Positions 25,424 through 33,720 of a stretch of DNA of 64,000 nucleotides are shown piece by piece; position 1 is the first letter of the stretch, and each line of letters starts with the position of its first letter. The translations under genes were made by a program, and so were the position numbers. The notes beneath the pieces are model-generated. The model saw nothing but the letters and a program-made list of their open reading frames with translations, had not been told where the DNA came from and did not search any database. Source of the DNA: Streptomyces sp. NBC_01214. GTDB taxonomy: Bacteria > Actinomycetota > Actinomycetes > Streptomycetales > Streptomycetaceae. The stretch spans positions 1,386,501 through 1,450,500 of the forward strand of contig NZ_JAPEOS010000001.1 in NCBI RefSeq assembly GCF_026340975.1, given 5' to 3'.

Positions 25424-27003
25424 AGCAGGTCCTCGTCGGTCACGGTGTCGGGCAGGGGGAGGGCGCCCGCCGATCCCGGCGGGCCGCCGTGCGTCCACGG
25501 GGTCTGCTCGGGCTCCGGCAGTTTCGGGCCGCCGCGCGCATCGTGCTCGAAGAGCGTCCAGCAGAGCCGGTCGCCCTTCTCCGGGACCGTCCCCGGCTCG
25601 GGGTCCCGGCCGCGGCCCATTTTGTCGAGGAGCCGCAGCACCAGCCGCCCGTCCTCCTCGAAGCGGACGAACCGTGCGCTCTGCGGGCGCCCGTCCAGCG
25701 AGCGGAACACCTTCCCGCCGCCCTCGTCGGCGAGCTGCGGGCGGTCCTCCGTCACCACGGTCACCAGCGGGCGCGGGCTCGGCCGCGTCGACTCCGTCCA
25801 CTCCATCACCACCTCGGTGACCTCACCGGCGAAGGCCTCGCCCGCGAGCCGTCGGCCCGCCATCACCAGGGGGTCGTCCAGGGCCTCCTGGGCGTCGAGC
25901 CGCACCTGTTCGGTCTCCCGCGTGGCCAGCTTCTGGGCCGCCGTCACCGCGTCGTCGCGGCGCGGCTGCGGCGGCTCGCCCGCCCGTACCCGGTCCCGGT
26001 GGCCGGTGTAGGACCAGCGGTCGCGCGTCCAGCGTTCCTCCGCGCGTTCGCCCGGCGGCAGGGCGCGCAGCAGGTCGATCGCCTCCCACGTCTTCCGCCA
26101 GGTGCTCGACAGCTGGGATTCGACCAGCCGGTGCACCTCCTGCTCGGCCGCCCGGACGTGGCGGTCGTCGTCGCCGGGGCCGGCCGCCAGGGCCGTGCGC
26201 GCGGCGTCGTAGCGGGCGATGGCGGGGGCCAGCAGCTTGTTGTCGAAGACCGGGTCGGTGGCCGGACCGGCGGGCGGGCACAGCAGCTGGCCGTCCCCGT
26301 CACGACCCAGCTCGGCCCGGTGGGCCTCCTCGGCGCCCGAGCGGCCCTCGGGCGGGGCGATCCAGCCCAGGAGCGCGCCCAGGTGCTGGTCCTCCAGGTT
26401 GCTCTGGCCGGTGGCCCAGTGCCGGGACAGCAGGTCGGTGGCCGACAGCAGCATCGAGGAGCCGGGCACCCGCGAGCGCTCGGCGAGGTGGGTGAACCAG
26501 CGACCGAGCATCGGCACCTGGGAGGGCGCCGGATACGGATTGTCCGGGTCCTCCTCGGCGGTGCGCCGGAACCGCATCGAGCGCCCCAGCAGCCGTACGT
26601 ACTCGATGCCCGCCCGGCTCGGCACGATCAGTTGCGGCGCGTCCACGCACAGCTCGGTCTCGACCTTGACCCGCTTGCCCGTCTCCGGGTCGGTCTCGCT
26701 GCGTTCGGCCGGCTCCACGACGTCCGCGTACGCGTCGATGTGGGCCAGCACCTGTACGGCCAGCTCCGCGAGGAAGGCCCAGCGCCGGTCGCGGTCGCGC
26801 GGCTGGGGTATCACGAACACCCGCGGATCGTGCCGGTCGGTGCCGACCACGGCGCCGAGCGGGGCGCCCGCCTCACCGGCCGTGGTCAGCGGCACGAAGA
26901 CCATCGGGCGCTCGCTCAGGTGACGGTGCCGCACGGTCGCGAGCGGCTGGGCGCGGCCCGCGCGTACGGCCTCCAGCCGGGCCAGGGTGCTCAGCAGGGG
27001 CAT
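25420..27003 (-). CDS. Large conserved protein of unknown function in a nuclease-helicase unit
   Basis: A 527-residue soluble protein between an Fe-S nuclease and an SF1 helicase. I recognise no domain. Visible features are a VFVIPQPRDRDRRWAFLAEL stretch, a DAPQLIVPSRAGIEYVRLLG segment, a long helical middle with many Arg and Glu (about residues 270-380) and a beta-rich C-terminal part with GRLVLRLLDKMG. ATG 27003 lies inside the 3' end of the nuclease gene (13-bp overlap), and its stop overlaps the helicase start. This strict coupling suggests the three proteins work as a complex. Confidence 0.75.
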   Translation of the reverse strand: MPLLSTLARLEAVRAGRAQPLATVRHRHLSERPMVFVPLTTAGEAGAPLGAVVGTDRHDPRVFVIPQPRDRDRRWAFLAELAVQVLAHIDAYADVVEPAERSETDPETGKRVKVETELCVDAPQLIVPSRAGIEYVRLLGRSMRFRRTAEEDPDNPYPAPSQVPMLGRWFTHLAERSRVPGSSMLLSATDLLSRHWATGQSNLEDQHLGALLGWIAPPEGRSGAEEAHRAELGRDGDGQLLCPPAGPATDPVFDNKLLAPAIARYDAARTALAAGPGDDDRHVRAAEQEVHRLVESQLSSTWRKTWEAIDLLRALPPGERAEERWTRDRWSYTGHRDRVRAGEPPQPRRDDAVTAAQKLATRETEQVRLDAQEALDDPLVMAGRRLAGEAFAGEVTEVVMEWTESTRPSPRPLVTVVTEDRPQLADEGGGKVFRSLDGRPQSARFVRFEEDGRLVLRLLDKMGRGRDPEPGTVPEKGDRLCWTLFEHDARGGPKLPEPEQTPWTHGGPPGSAGALPLPDTVTDEDLL

Positions 27004-28163
27004 GCGGGGGTCTCCGGGGCGTGGTGCGGCGGACGGGCGGCGGCCTGTTCCAGGGCCTCGGCGCGCAGCCGGGCGGCGCGGTGCAGGGCGGCGGCGGTCG
27101 GATCCTCGGCGCAGCCGGCCCCGGCGGCCGCCGCGAGGGCGGCCTCGACGGTGGTCAGCGCGCCCAGCTCGCCCCGTACCGACCGGCCCAGCGCGGTGAC
27201 CTGGTCGGCGGCGCGGGCCCGGTCGCGGCAGTGGAAGGCGAGCTCGCAGGCGGCCAGGCACTCGGGGGCGTAGGCGGCGTCGACCGCGGAGACCGCTTCG
27301 ACGAGTTCCTCGGGGGTGCGCGTCGCCGGGTCGAAGCTGAGGCCCTCGGGCAGGGCGGCGGCCAGCTCCTCGACGCGGGTCAGCCGGTCCAGCTGGCGGC
27401 GGGTGACGGAGCGCTCGCGGCGGATGTCGACGGGGGCGGCGGTGGGCAGGTTGGAGAAGTCCTTGGGGCAGACCAGCAGCACGGTGTGCCCGACCACGGC
27501 GCCGGGCAGTTTCCCGGCGGTCTTCTCCAGGGCCAGGACGTAGACGGCGGCCTGCCGGGCGGCGGCGCCCACCTTCGCGGCGTCGGCGACGCCGTCGACC
27601 ATCGGGAACGACTTGATCTCCACGACGGTCCAGCGGCCGTCGGGGTGGACCACGACGGCGTCGGGCTCCAGGTAGGCGGGGGAGCCGGCCACCTCCAGGG
27701 CGAGCATCGGGTGGTCCAGCAGCGTCCAGTCCTTCGCCGACGTGGCCTCGCGCAGCGCGAGCGCGGTCCGCGCGGCACGGCCCTCGGGCCCGGCGGCCGT
27801 CAGATCGGGCACGCGGGCACCGGCACCGGGCGGCTCGGCGGCCGTGTCGAGGTGCGCGTGGACCAGCCGCAGCAGCTCGGCCCCGCCGTCGCCCTTGACC
27901 TTGGCCTCGAAGGAGTTCCCGCGGACCAGGGCGAACTGCGACTGCCCGAAGGAGGCGGGGGCGCCGAGCGCCGAGGCCAGGGCGGTCTTGTCCACGCCGG
28001 CGCCGTCGAGCAAGGCGCGTCTGCCGCAGCCGGGATTGGCGGCGAGGGCCGCCAGTGCCCGGGCGTCGAGCGGACGGGGCGGCACGGCGGGGCCGCGCAG
28101 ACCGGCGAGCCGCTGCCGCAGGGACGTCGGCTGCGCGGGGCTGCTGGGCGGGTAGGAGCTCAC
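26991..28163 (-). CDS. RecB/Cas4-like PD-(D/E)XK nuclease with putative Fe-S cluster
   Basis: A roughly 390-residue protein. Nuclease motifs are NSFEAKVKGDGG (motif I Glu), EPDAVVV (motif II Asp) and WTVVEIKSF (motif III ExK). Cysteines lie near residue 45 (NPGCGRR) and at about 320-330 (ECLAACELAFHC, spacing C-x3-C-x5-C), the split arrangement that holds a 4Fe-4S cluster in Cas4, AddB and Dna2. GTG 28163 is my choice; an in-frame GTG at 28187 is equally possible as neither has a strong ribosome binding site. It heads a three-gene overlapping operon with the unknown protein and helicase, consistent with DNA end processing or defence. Confidence 0.78.
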   Translation of the reverse strand: MSSYPPSSPAQPTSLRQRLAGLRGPAVPPRPLDARALAALAANPGCGRRALLDGAGVDKTALASALGAPASFGQSQFALVRGNSFEAKVKGDGGAELLRLVHAHLDTAAEPPGAGARVPDLTAAGPEGRAARTALALREATSAKDWTLLDHPMLALEVAGSPAYLEPDAVVVHPDGRWTVVEIKSFPMVDGVADAAKVGAAARQAAVYVLALEKTAGKLPGAVVGHTVLLVCPKDFSNLPTAAPVDIRRERSVTRRQLDRLTRVEELAAALPEGLSFDPATRTPEELVEAVSAVDAAYAPECLAACELAFHCRDRARAADQVTALGRSVRGELGALTTVEAALAAAAGAGCAEDPTAAALHRAARLRAEALEQAAARPPHHAPETPACPC

Positions 28164-28273
28164 CCGCGGAAGTGTCCCATCCGCCACTGACAATCGTGGA
28201 GCTAGTGCGGAAACCGGTGGTGGGGGCGGGTGATGGATGATGGACGGACTTCGAACGAACCGGGAGAATTCAC

Positions 28274-28870
28274 ATGGCCCCCCGCATCCTGCTGGCCCGC
28301 CACGGCCAGACGGCGTGGTCCCAGCTCGGCAAGCACACCGGACGCACGGACGTGCCGATGCTGGAGGAGGGCAAGCTGGGCGCGAAGCTGCTCGGCGAGC
28401 GGCTGGCACGTGACCCGTGGCGGGGGCTGCCGGGCGTCGAGGTCCGCACGAGCCCGCTCGTGCGGGCGAGCGAGAGCTGCGACCTGGCGGGCTTCGGCGC
28501 CCGGGCCGAGCCGTGGGACGCGCTGATGGAGTGGGACTACGGCGACTACGAGGGCATGACCCCGGCCGAGATCCAGGCCGTGCGGCCGGGCTGGCTGATC
28601 TGGCGCGACGGCGTCCCGGGCGGTGAGTCCGTGGCGGACGTCGCGGCCCGTGCGGACGAGGTGGTCGCCTGGGCCCGCTCGTCGGAGCGCGACGTCCTGG
28701 TCTTCGCGCACGGGCACATCCTGCGCACGCTGGCCGCGCGCTGGCTGGGCTTCGAGGCCTCCTTCGGTGCCCGCATCCGGCTGGAGCCGACCTCCCTGTC
28801 GGTCCTCGGCTGGGCCTATGGCGCGCCGGCGCTGGAACGCTGGAACGACACCGGTCACCTGGACGTTTAG
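28274..28870 (+). CDS. Histidine phosphatase family protein (phosphoglycerate mutase-like)
   Basis: A 198-residue enzyme. The phosphohistidine motif is [11 protein letters not shown] (His near residue 10), with a second catalytic His in [11 protein letters not shown] near 153 and the acid in EWDYGDYEG. The group contains phosphatases acting on small phosphoesters; the substrate is not predictable. GGGAG upstream supports ATG 28274. It is divergent from the nuclease-helicase unit. Confidence 0.9.
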   Translation: MAPRILLARHGQTAWSQLGKHTGRTDVPMLEEGKLGAKLLGERLARDPWRGLPGVEVRTSPLVRASESCDLAGFGARAEPWDALMEWDYGDYEGMTPAEIQAVRPGWLIWRDGVPGGESVADVAARADEVVAWARSSERDVLVFAHGHILRTLAARWLGFEASFGARIRLEPTSLSVLGWAYGAPALERWNDTGHLDV

Positions 28871-28900
28871 CACTGGCTTCGACGGTTGCCCTGCGGTCGG

Positions 28901-29171
28901 CTCGGCGGTGTACGGCGCGCCCGGACCCCCACCGGGCTCCGCCCGGACCCGCGCCTCAATCGCCGGCGAGGCTGAAAGTGCGGGCCTGCTCGGCGGTGTA
29001 CGGCGTGCCCGTATCCCCACCGGGCTCCGCCCGGACCCGCGCCTCAAACGCCGGCGGGGCTGAAAATGCGGGCCCGCGTCTTGATTGTTGGCGGGGCTGA
29101 AAATGCGGGCCCGCGTCTTGATTGTTGGCGGGGCTGAAAGTGTGGACCGTGCCTCAAGCGCTGGCGGGGCT
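28901..29171. repeat. Nested direct repeats in a 530-bp gene-free spacer
   Basis: An 88-bp unit starting CTCGGCGGTGTACGGCG is present twice (28901-28988, 28989-29076). It contains the dispersed palindrome core GCGCCTCAAnCGCCGGCG. A 37-bp unit starting TGAAAATGCGGGCCCGCG follows twice exactly (29061-29097, 29098-29134) and once degenerately (29135-29171). Another inverted core lies at about 29340. I see no gene from 28871 to 29400. Confidence 0.8.
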
Positions 29172-29400
29172 TGAATGGGTGGGGTGGATGGGTTGTGCTG
29201 TCGGAGCCCTGGTGTGGGGTGGGGACACGTAGGAGGGTCCCCGCAGGACGAGCGCGCAACCCAGGCCGTACGGCAGGACCGCGGCCGTCTGGCGCGAGCC
29301 GAGGAGATCCTCGTGCGGGGCACCGCCCCACCCTTCGAAGCCCCGCCGGCGATTGAGGCGACCCCACACTGCCGAGCCCCCCGCAGGGGACCCGGCAGGG

Positions 29401-30735
29401 CTACCGCCGCGTCAGGAACGCGGCCACGCGGGGCGAGCGTTGGTGGGGGATCAGGGCTTCGGCCGTTTGCGAGAGCATGGACCGGACCCGGGTGGACTGG
29501 ACCTCGGTCAGCAGGTCCAGCACCCGGCCGCCCGCCCACGCGGCCTCGTCCGGGGCGCCCGCGCGGGCCAGGTCGCCGGCCAGTTCGGCCGTGTAGAGGG
29601 CCACGTTCCGCGCGAAGTGCGGGTCCTGGAGGTCGGCGGCCCGCCGCGCGTGCCGGGCCGCCCGGGCGTGCTCGCCCAGCGCCGACCAGCAGCGCGCCTC
29701 CAGGAACTCCAGCTCCGCCTGCCCGAAGAACGACATCCACTCGGGGTCGGCGTCCGACTCGCCCCGGGAGAACTCCGTGTGCGCCCGGGTCAGCGCCTCT
29801 TCGCAGGCCCTGCGGTCGGCCAGCCCCGCCCAGCCGCCCGCCTCCCGCAGCGCGAGCAGGGACAGCAGGCGCGGGGAACCGAGGGAGCGGGCGGCGCGGC
29901 GGCCCGCCTGCGCGGCCCGTACCGCCTCCCGGGAGCGGCCGCAGTCCCGGGCCAGGAAGGCCATGTTGCTGAAGGCGTGCGCCTCCAGGCCCGCGTCCCG
30001 CGCGACCCGGGCCGTCGCCAGGGCCTCTGCGTAGTGCGAGCGGGCGTCGTCGAAGCGGCCCGAGTCGTGGGCCAGCCAGCCGACGGAGACGGCCAGTTCA
30101 CCGGCGCCCGAGTGCAGTCGGTCCTCGGTGGACTGCCGGGTGGCTCCCGCGTCGAGCAGCGCGTAGGCCGTGCGCAGGGGTTCGGCGGCCCGCCGGTACA
30201 GGGAGTCGGCGCCGTGCCGGTCGTCCAGGAGGCGGATCTGGCGTACCGCGTCCTCGACGGCGGCCGCCTCGGACTCGCCGGCGCGGTTGGGGAGCCGGCG
30301 GGCGTCGCCGAGCAGGGTGAGGCTGAGCGTCGCGGCCGCCACGGTCGCGGAGCCGCCCGCCATGAACGCGCGACGCAGCACGTCGCTCTCCTTGGCACTG
30401 GAAGGGGAACGGGGGACGGGGACGGGGACGGGGACGGGGACGGGGACGGAGAGGGGATCGCGCTGGGCCGAGCGGCCTCGGACGCTCTCGCGGGGGGAGA
30501 AGCCCAGATCGGCCAGGGCGCGGCCGGGGAACATGTGGAGGAAGACCCGCTCGTAGGCGTAGTTGGGGCAGCGGATTTCGCCGGATTCGACCCGGCCGAT
30601 GTAGCGCGCGTCGCAGGAAACCGTTTCTCCGATTTCCTTCGCCGCCCGGCGCACCAGGGCCGCGAACTCGGCCGGGGAGTGCTGCCCGCGCAGCTGCCGG
30701 AACGTGGAGTTGGGTGAGTGGGGGGACGCCGCCAT
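29401..30735 (-). CDS. XRE-type HTH regulator with tetratricopeptide-like C-terminus
   Basis: A 444-residue protein. The N-terminal part (about residues 15-65) reads as a helix-turn-helix with ARYIGRVESGEIRCPNYAYE. It is followed by a run of Val-Pro dipeptides (about 94-106), a hydrophobic Ala-rich segment (SATVAAATLSLTLLG) and then about 280 residues of helical, TPR-like repeats (ARSHYAEALATARVARDAG; AVRAAQAGRRAARSLGS). The architecture resembles Streptomyces developmental/antibiotic repressors of the NsdA type, but I cannot assign it. It is divergent from the hypothetical gene at 30978. Confidence 0.75.
   Translation of the reverse strand: MAASPHSPNSTFRQLRGQHSPAEFAALVRRAAKEIGETVSCDARYIGRVESGEIRCPNYAYERVFLHMFPGRALADLGFSPRESVRGRSAQRDPLSVPVPVPVPVPVPRSPSSAKESDVLRRAFMAGGSATVAAATLSLTLLGDARRLPNRAGESEAAAVEDAVRQIRLLDDRHGADSLYRRAAEPLRTAYALLDAGATRQSTEDRLHSGAGELAVSVGWLAHDSGRFDDARSHYAEALATARVARDAGLEAHAFSNMAFLARDCGRSREAVRAAQAGRRAARSLGSPRLLSLLALREAGGWAGLADRRACEEALTRAHTEFSRGESDADPEWMSFFGQAELEFLEARCWSALGEHARAARHARRAADLQDPHFARNVALYTAELAGDLARAGAPDEAAWAGGRVLDLLTEVQSTRVRSMLSQTAEALIPHQRSPRVAAFLTRR
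30412..30447. repeat. Hexanucleotide microsatellite, six GGGGAC units
   Basis: Six exact GGGGAC units lie in the XRE/TPR gene and encode its Val-Pro run. Because the unit is two codons, slippage would change linker length without a frameshift. Confidence 0.9.
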
Positions 30736-30977
30736 GGACGTGACCTCTCTGGCAAGGAACGCAGCACCGGTGGTGTGACGGGGGGTCCGGCGCGCACGAA
30801 AGTACCGCCAGCGAGGGGGTGTTCATGCAATGTTTGGCTACAAAAGGGATATCTCACCCGCGATCCGCCATGAACTGCCATCCTTTGTGGCGTCTTGCCG
30901 CCGCACCCGTTGACGTTCCCGTGCGTTGAACCCATGCGGATCCGGATCGAGGAGGGGTTCCCTTGGTGGAGGGCGGC

Positions 30978-31400
30978 ATGGAGAGCACTGGAACGAGTAC
31001 CGCGTCCGAGTCCGGCACGGCCCCGGACCTGGACCTGGACCTGGACCTGGTGACCGTCCCCACGCGGCAGGGGCTGGAGGCGGTGGACATCATCCGTCGC
31101 GCCGCCAGCCAGGCCGGCGGGGTCGGACCCGTCCTGCACGACGGGTCCGGCGACACCCTCGGCTTCCTCGTGCCGCCCGGCACCGCCGACGCGTGGGACC
31201 TGCCGGGCAGCGCGTGTACGCAGACCAACGGGCGCGGCATGCGCTTCGGCGACGCCGCCTCGCCCACTGCGGGCGCCGCGGACGTCACCGGCTGGCTGCT
31301 CCCGCCGGAGGCCGTCGGACCGGTCACCGATCCGGACGTGCTGCGGGCGGCGCTCGGCGAGGCGGCCCGGTTGATCGAGGCCGCGGACAACTGCCGCTGA
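30978..31400 (+). CDS. Hypothetical protein with Asp-Leu repeat
   Basis: A roughly 140-residue protein. After a Ser/Thr-rich start there is a DLDLDLDL run encoded by a 6-bp repeat, then a compact domain with VLHDGSGDTLGFLVPPGTAD, SACTQTNGRGMRFGD and a C-terminal helix ending EAADNCR. No family is recognised. ATG 30978 has GGAGGG just upstream; GTG 30966 or TTG 30963 behind a GAGGAGGGG site are alternatives. It is divergent from the XRE/TPR regulator and precedes the spermidine-synthase-like gene. Confidence 0.6.
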   Translation: MESTGTSTASESGTAPDLDLDLDLVTVPTRQGLEAVDIIRRAASQAGGVGPVLHDGSGDTLGFLVPPGTADAWDLPGSACTQTNGRGMRFGDAASPTAGAADVTGWLLPPEAVGPVTDPDVLRAALGEAARLIEAADNCR

Positions 31401-31442
31401 AGCGTCCGGGTCGGGTCCTGCGCCGCCGCCCGTCACAATGGG

Positions 31443-32324
31443 GTGGTGGCGGGCAAGGACAGGAACAAGGGCAAGCAGCGCGGCCGCGGCAGCGCCGAGG
31501 CGGTCGTCGGGCAGGTGGACGGCGGCCGGGTGGAGCTGGAGCCGGACCGGGAGCGGGCCGGGGCCTGGACCCTGCTGATCGACGGGGCCCCGCAGTCGCA
31601 CGTGGACCTGGACGATCCCGGGTACCTGGACTTCGCGTACCAGCGCCGGATCGGCCACCTGATCGACCTCGTCGCGCCCGCCCGGCAGCCCCTGAACGTG
31701 GTGCACCTGGGCGGCGGCGCCTTCACCCTCGCCCGCTACACCGCCGTCTCCCGCCCCCGCTCCACCCAGCAGGTCGTGGAGATCGACGCCGCCCTGGTGG
31801 CCTTCGTACGGGAACACCTGCCGCTGGACCCGCAGGCGCGGGTGCGGGTGCGGGCCGTGGACGCGCGGGCGGGTCTGGCCAAGGTCCCGGACGGCTGGGC
31901 GGACCTGGTGATCGCGGACGTGTTCAGCGGGGCGCGCACCCCGGCGCACCTGACGAGCACGGAGTTCCTGGACGACGTACGCCGCGTCCTCGCGCCCACC
32001 GGGTGGTACGTGGCCAATCTGGCGGACGGTCCGCCGCTGACCCATCTGCGGGGCCAGATCGCGACGGCCGCGTCCCGGTTCACGGAGCTGGCGCTGGCCG
32101 CCGATCCGGTGGTGTGGCGGGGGAAACGGTTCGGCAACGCCGTCCTGGTGGCCGCCGACCGCGAGCTGCCCGTCGCGGAGTTCACCCGCCGGGTCGCGAG
32201 CGACCCGCACCCGGGCCGGGTCGAGCACGGCCGGGCCCTGGCCGACTTCGCGGGCGGCGCGACGCCGGTCGTGGACGCCTCAGCGGTGGCCTCTCCGCAG
32301 CCGCCGCCCTCGGTCTTCCGCTAG
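31443..32324 (+). CDS. Spermidine synthase-like SAM-fold protein
   Basis: A 293-residue protein. The Rossmann core carries the spermidine-synthase-like motifs NVVHLGGGAFTLARYTA (glycine loop), QQVVEIDAALVAFVRE (acidic residue binding the ribose) and DLVIADVFSGARTPAHL. Proteins of this group often lack polyamine synthase activity and may be methyltransferases. The N-terminus is basic (KDRNKGKQRGRG). The GTG at 31443 was chosen; the adjacent GTG at 31446 is equivalent. It is probably not in an operon with the convergent gene downstream. Confidence 0.8.
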   Translation: MVAGKDRNKGKQRGRGSAEAVVGQVDGGRVELEPDRERAGAWTLLIDGAPQSHVDLDDPGYLDFAYQRRIGHLIDLVAPARQPLNVVHLGGGAFTLARYTAVSRPRSTQQVVEIDAALVAFVREHLPLDPQARVRVRAVDARAGLAKVPDGWADLVIADVFSGARTPAHLTSTEFLDDVRRVLAPTGWYVANLADGPPLTHLRGQIATAASRFTELALAADPVVWRGKRFGNAVLVAADRELPVAEFTRRVASDPHPGRVEHGRALADFAGGATPVVDASAVASPQPPPSVFR

Positions 32325-32395
32325 GCCGCCCCTTTCGGATCTTGCCGGGCCCGCGACGCCCCGGACGGTCTTCCGCTGGACGGTCGTCCGCCGCC

Positions 32396-32944
32396 TCAGG
32401 GGTCGACGATCTCGACCAGCGGCGGGTGGTCGTGCCAGGTGCAGAACACCGACACCTCACGGCCGTCCCGGGTGAAGGTGACCCGGATCCAGAAGTCCGT
32501 CTTCCACACCTGCATCCGCCAATCGGTCGCCGGTGTCGCCGAGACCAGCTCGGCCGAGGAGGCGCCCAGGGAGAAGACGACCCGGCCGCCGGAGACCGGA
32601 TAGGCCTGCACCTTCCCCGCGTCCTGGCCCGCCCGCTGGTTCGGTCCGGGGGCGGTCGACGGCTTCGGGGACTTCTCCGGGGAGGCCCCCGCGCTCGCCG
32701 ACGCGTCCGGGGCGGGCGACCCGGAGGGCGACGGGGACCCGGACGGGGACACGGACGAGGAGGGCGACGGGGACGCCTGCGCGCCGTGCGTCGACGAGGA
32801 CAGCGGACGGTTGGTCAGGGGCACTGCGAGCGGCGGATCGTAGGCCGTTCCCGACATGACGGTGTGCACGCCCCACCACGACAGCGTCACCGCCGCGCCG
32901 GTCGCCAGCATCCAGGCCATCGCGTGAAGAAGTCCTCGTCGCAT
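32396..32944 (-). CDS. Secreted or membrane-anchored hypothetical protein with Ser-Pro linker
   Basis: A 182-residue protein with an N-terminal hydrophobic segment (about residues 8-28, MAWMLATGAAVTLSWWG), a long Ser-Pro-Gly-rich linker (about 50-95) and a C-terminal beta-rich domain of about 75 residues ending VSVFCTWHDHPPLVEIVDP. The linker suggests a cell-surface location. No family is recognised. It is divergent from the OmpR-type response regulator gene. Confidence 0.65.
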   Translation of the reverse strand: MRRGLLHAMAWMLATGAAVTLSWWGVHTVMSGTAYDPPLAVPLTNRPLSSSTHGAQASPSPSSSVSPSGSPSPSGSPAPDASASAGASPEKSPKPSTAPGPNQRAGQDAGKVQAYPVSGGRVVFSLGASSAELVSATPATDWRMQVWKTDFWIRVTFTRDGREVSVFCTWHDHPPLVEIVDP

Positions 32945-33010
32945 CAAGGCACATACTGCACCACCCGCCACAAGAGTGGCCCGACACCCCGCTGAGTCGC
33001 CCGGATGGAC

Positions 33011-33016
33011 TACGGT
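33011..33016 (+). promoter_or_regulatory. -10-like TACGGT before a leaderless response regulator gene
   Basis: TACGGT ends 7 nt before ATG 33024, and no Shine-Dalgarno sequence is present. The same hexamer and spacing precede the small gene at 35155 (TACGGT at 35142-35147). Confidence 0.5.
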
Positions 33017-33023
33017 GCGGGCC

Positions 33024-33713
33024 ATGGCAAGTGTGCTCGTGGTCGAGGACGACCAGTTCGTACGTTCCGCCCTCATCCGGCACCTGACCGAGGCCTCGCA
33101 CACCGTGCGGAGCGTCGGCACGGCCCTGGAGGCGCTGCGCGAGGTCGCGCACCACCGCTTCGACGTGGTCATCCTCGACCTCGGACTGCCCGACCTGGAC
33201 GGGTCCGAGGCGCTCAAGATGCTGCGCGGCATCACCGACGTACCCGTGATCATCGCCACCGCGCGCGACGACGAGGCGGAGATCGTCCGGCTGCTCAACG
33301 ACGGCGCCGACGACTACCTGACCAAACCTTTCTCCGTGGAGCACCTCTCCGCCCGGATGTCCGCCGTCCTGCGCCGCGCCCGGGCCGCCGCCGGGGCCGA
33401 ACCGCCCTCGCGCGTCCTGCGCGTCGGCGGGCTCGCCATCGACCCGCTGCGCCGCCAGGCCGAGCTGGACGGGGCGGTACTGGACCTCACCCGCCGGGAG
33501 TTCGACCTGCTGGCCTTCCTCGCCGGGCGGCCCGGGGTGGTCGTGGCCCGGCGCGAACTGCTCGCCGAGGTCTGGCAGCAGTCGTACGGCGACGACCAGA
33601 CCATCGACGTCCACCTGTCCTGGCTGCGCCGCAAGCTCGGCGAGACCGCCGCCCGGCCGCGCTACCTGCACACGCTGCGGGGGGTCGGGGTCAAGCTGGA
33701 GCCGCCCCGGTGA
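33024..33713 (+). CDS. OmpR/PhoB-family response regulator
   Basis: A 229-residue regulator: receiver domain (about 1-120) with the acidic pair EDD, phosphoacceptor Asp in VVILDLGLPDLDG near residue 52 and Lys in DYLTKPF; then a winged-helix DNA-binding domain (about 130-229) with LDLTRREFDLLAFL and TIDVHLSWLRRKLGE. It pairs with the kinase that begins 8 bp downstream. The signal and targets are not predictable. Confidence 0.92.
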   Translation: MASVLVVEDDQFVRSALIRHLTEASHTVRSVGTALEALREVAHHRFDVVILDLGLPDLDGSEALKMLRGITDVPVIIATARDDEAEIVRLLNDGADDYLTKPFSVEHLSARMSAVLRRARAAAGAEPPSRVLRVGGLAIDPLRRQAELDGAVLDLTRREFDLLAFLAGRPGVVVARRELLAEVWQQSYGDDQTIDVHLSWLRRKLGETAARPRYLHTLRGVGVKLEPPR

Positions 33714-33720
33714 GCGCGCG

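Noticed and set aside
30926..32995. 689-residue plus-strand ORF
   Set aside because: It covers the hypothetical and spermidine-synthase-like genes in another frame. Its composition (Gly/Arg/Pro) is that of a shadow frame.
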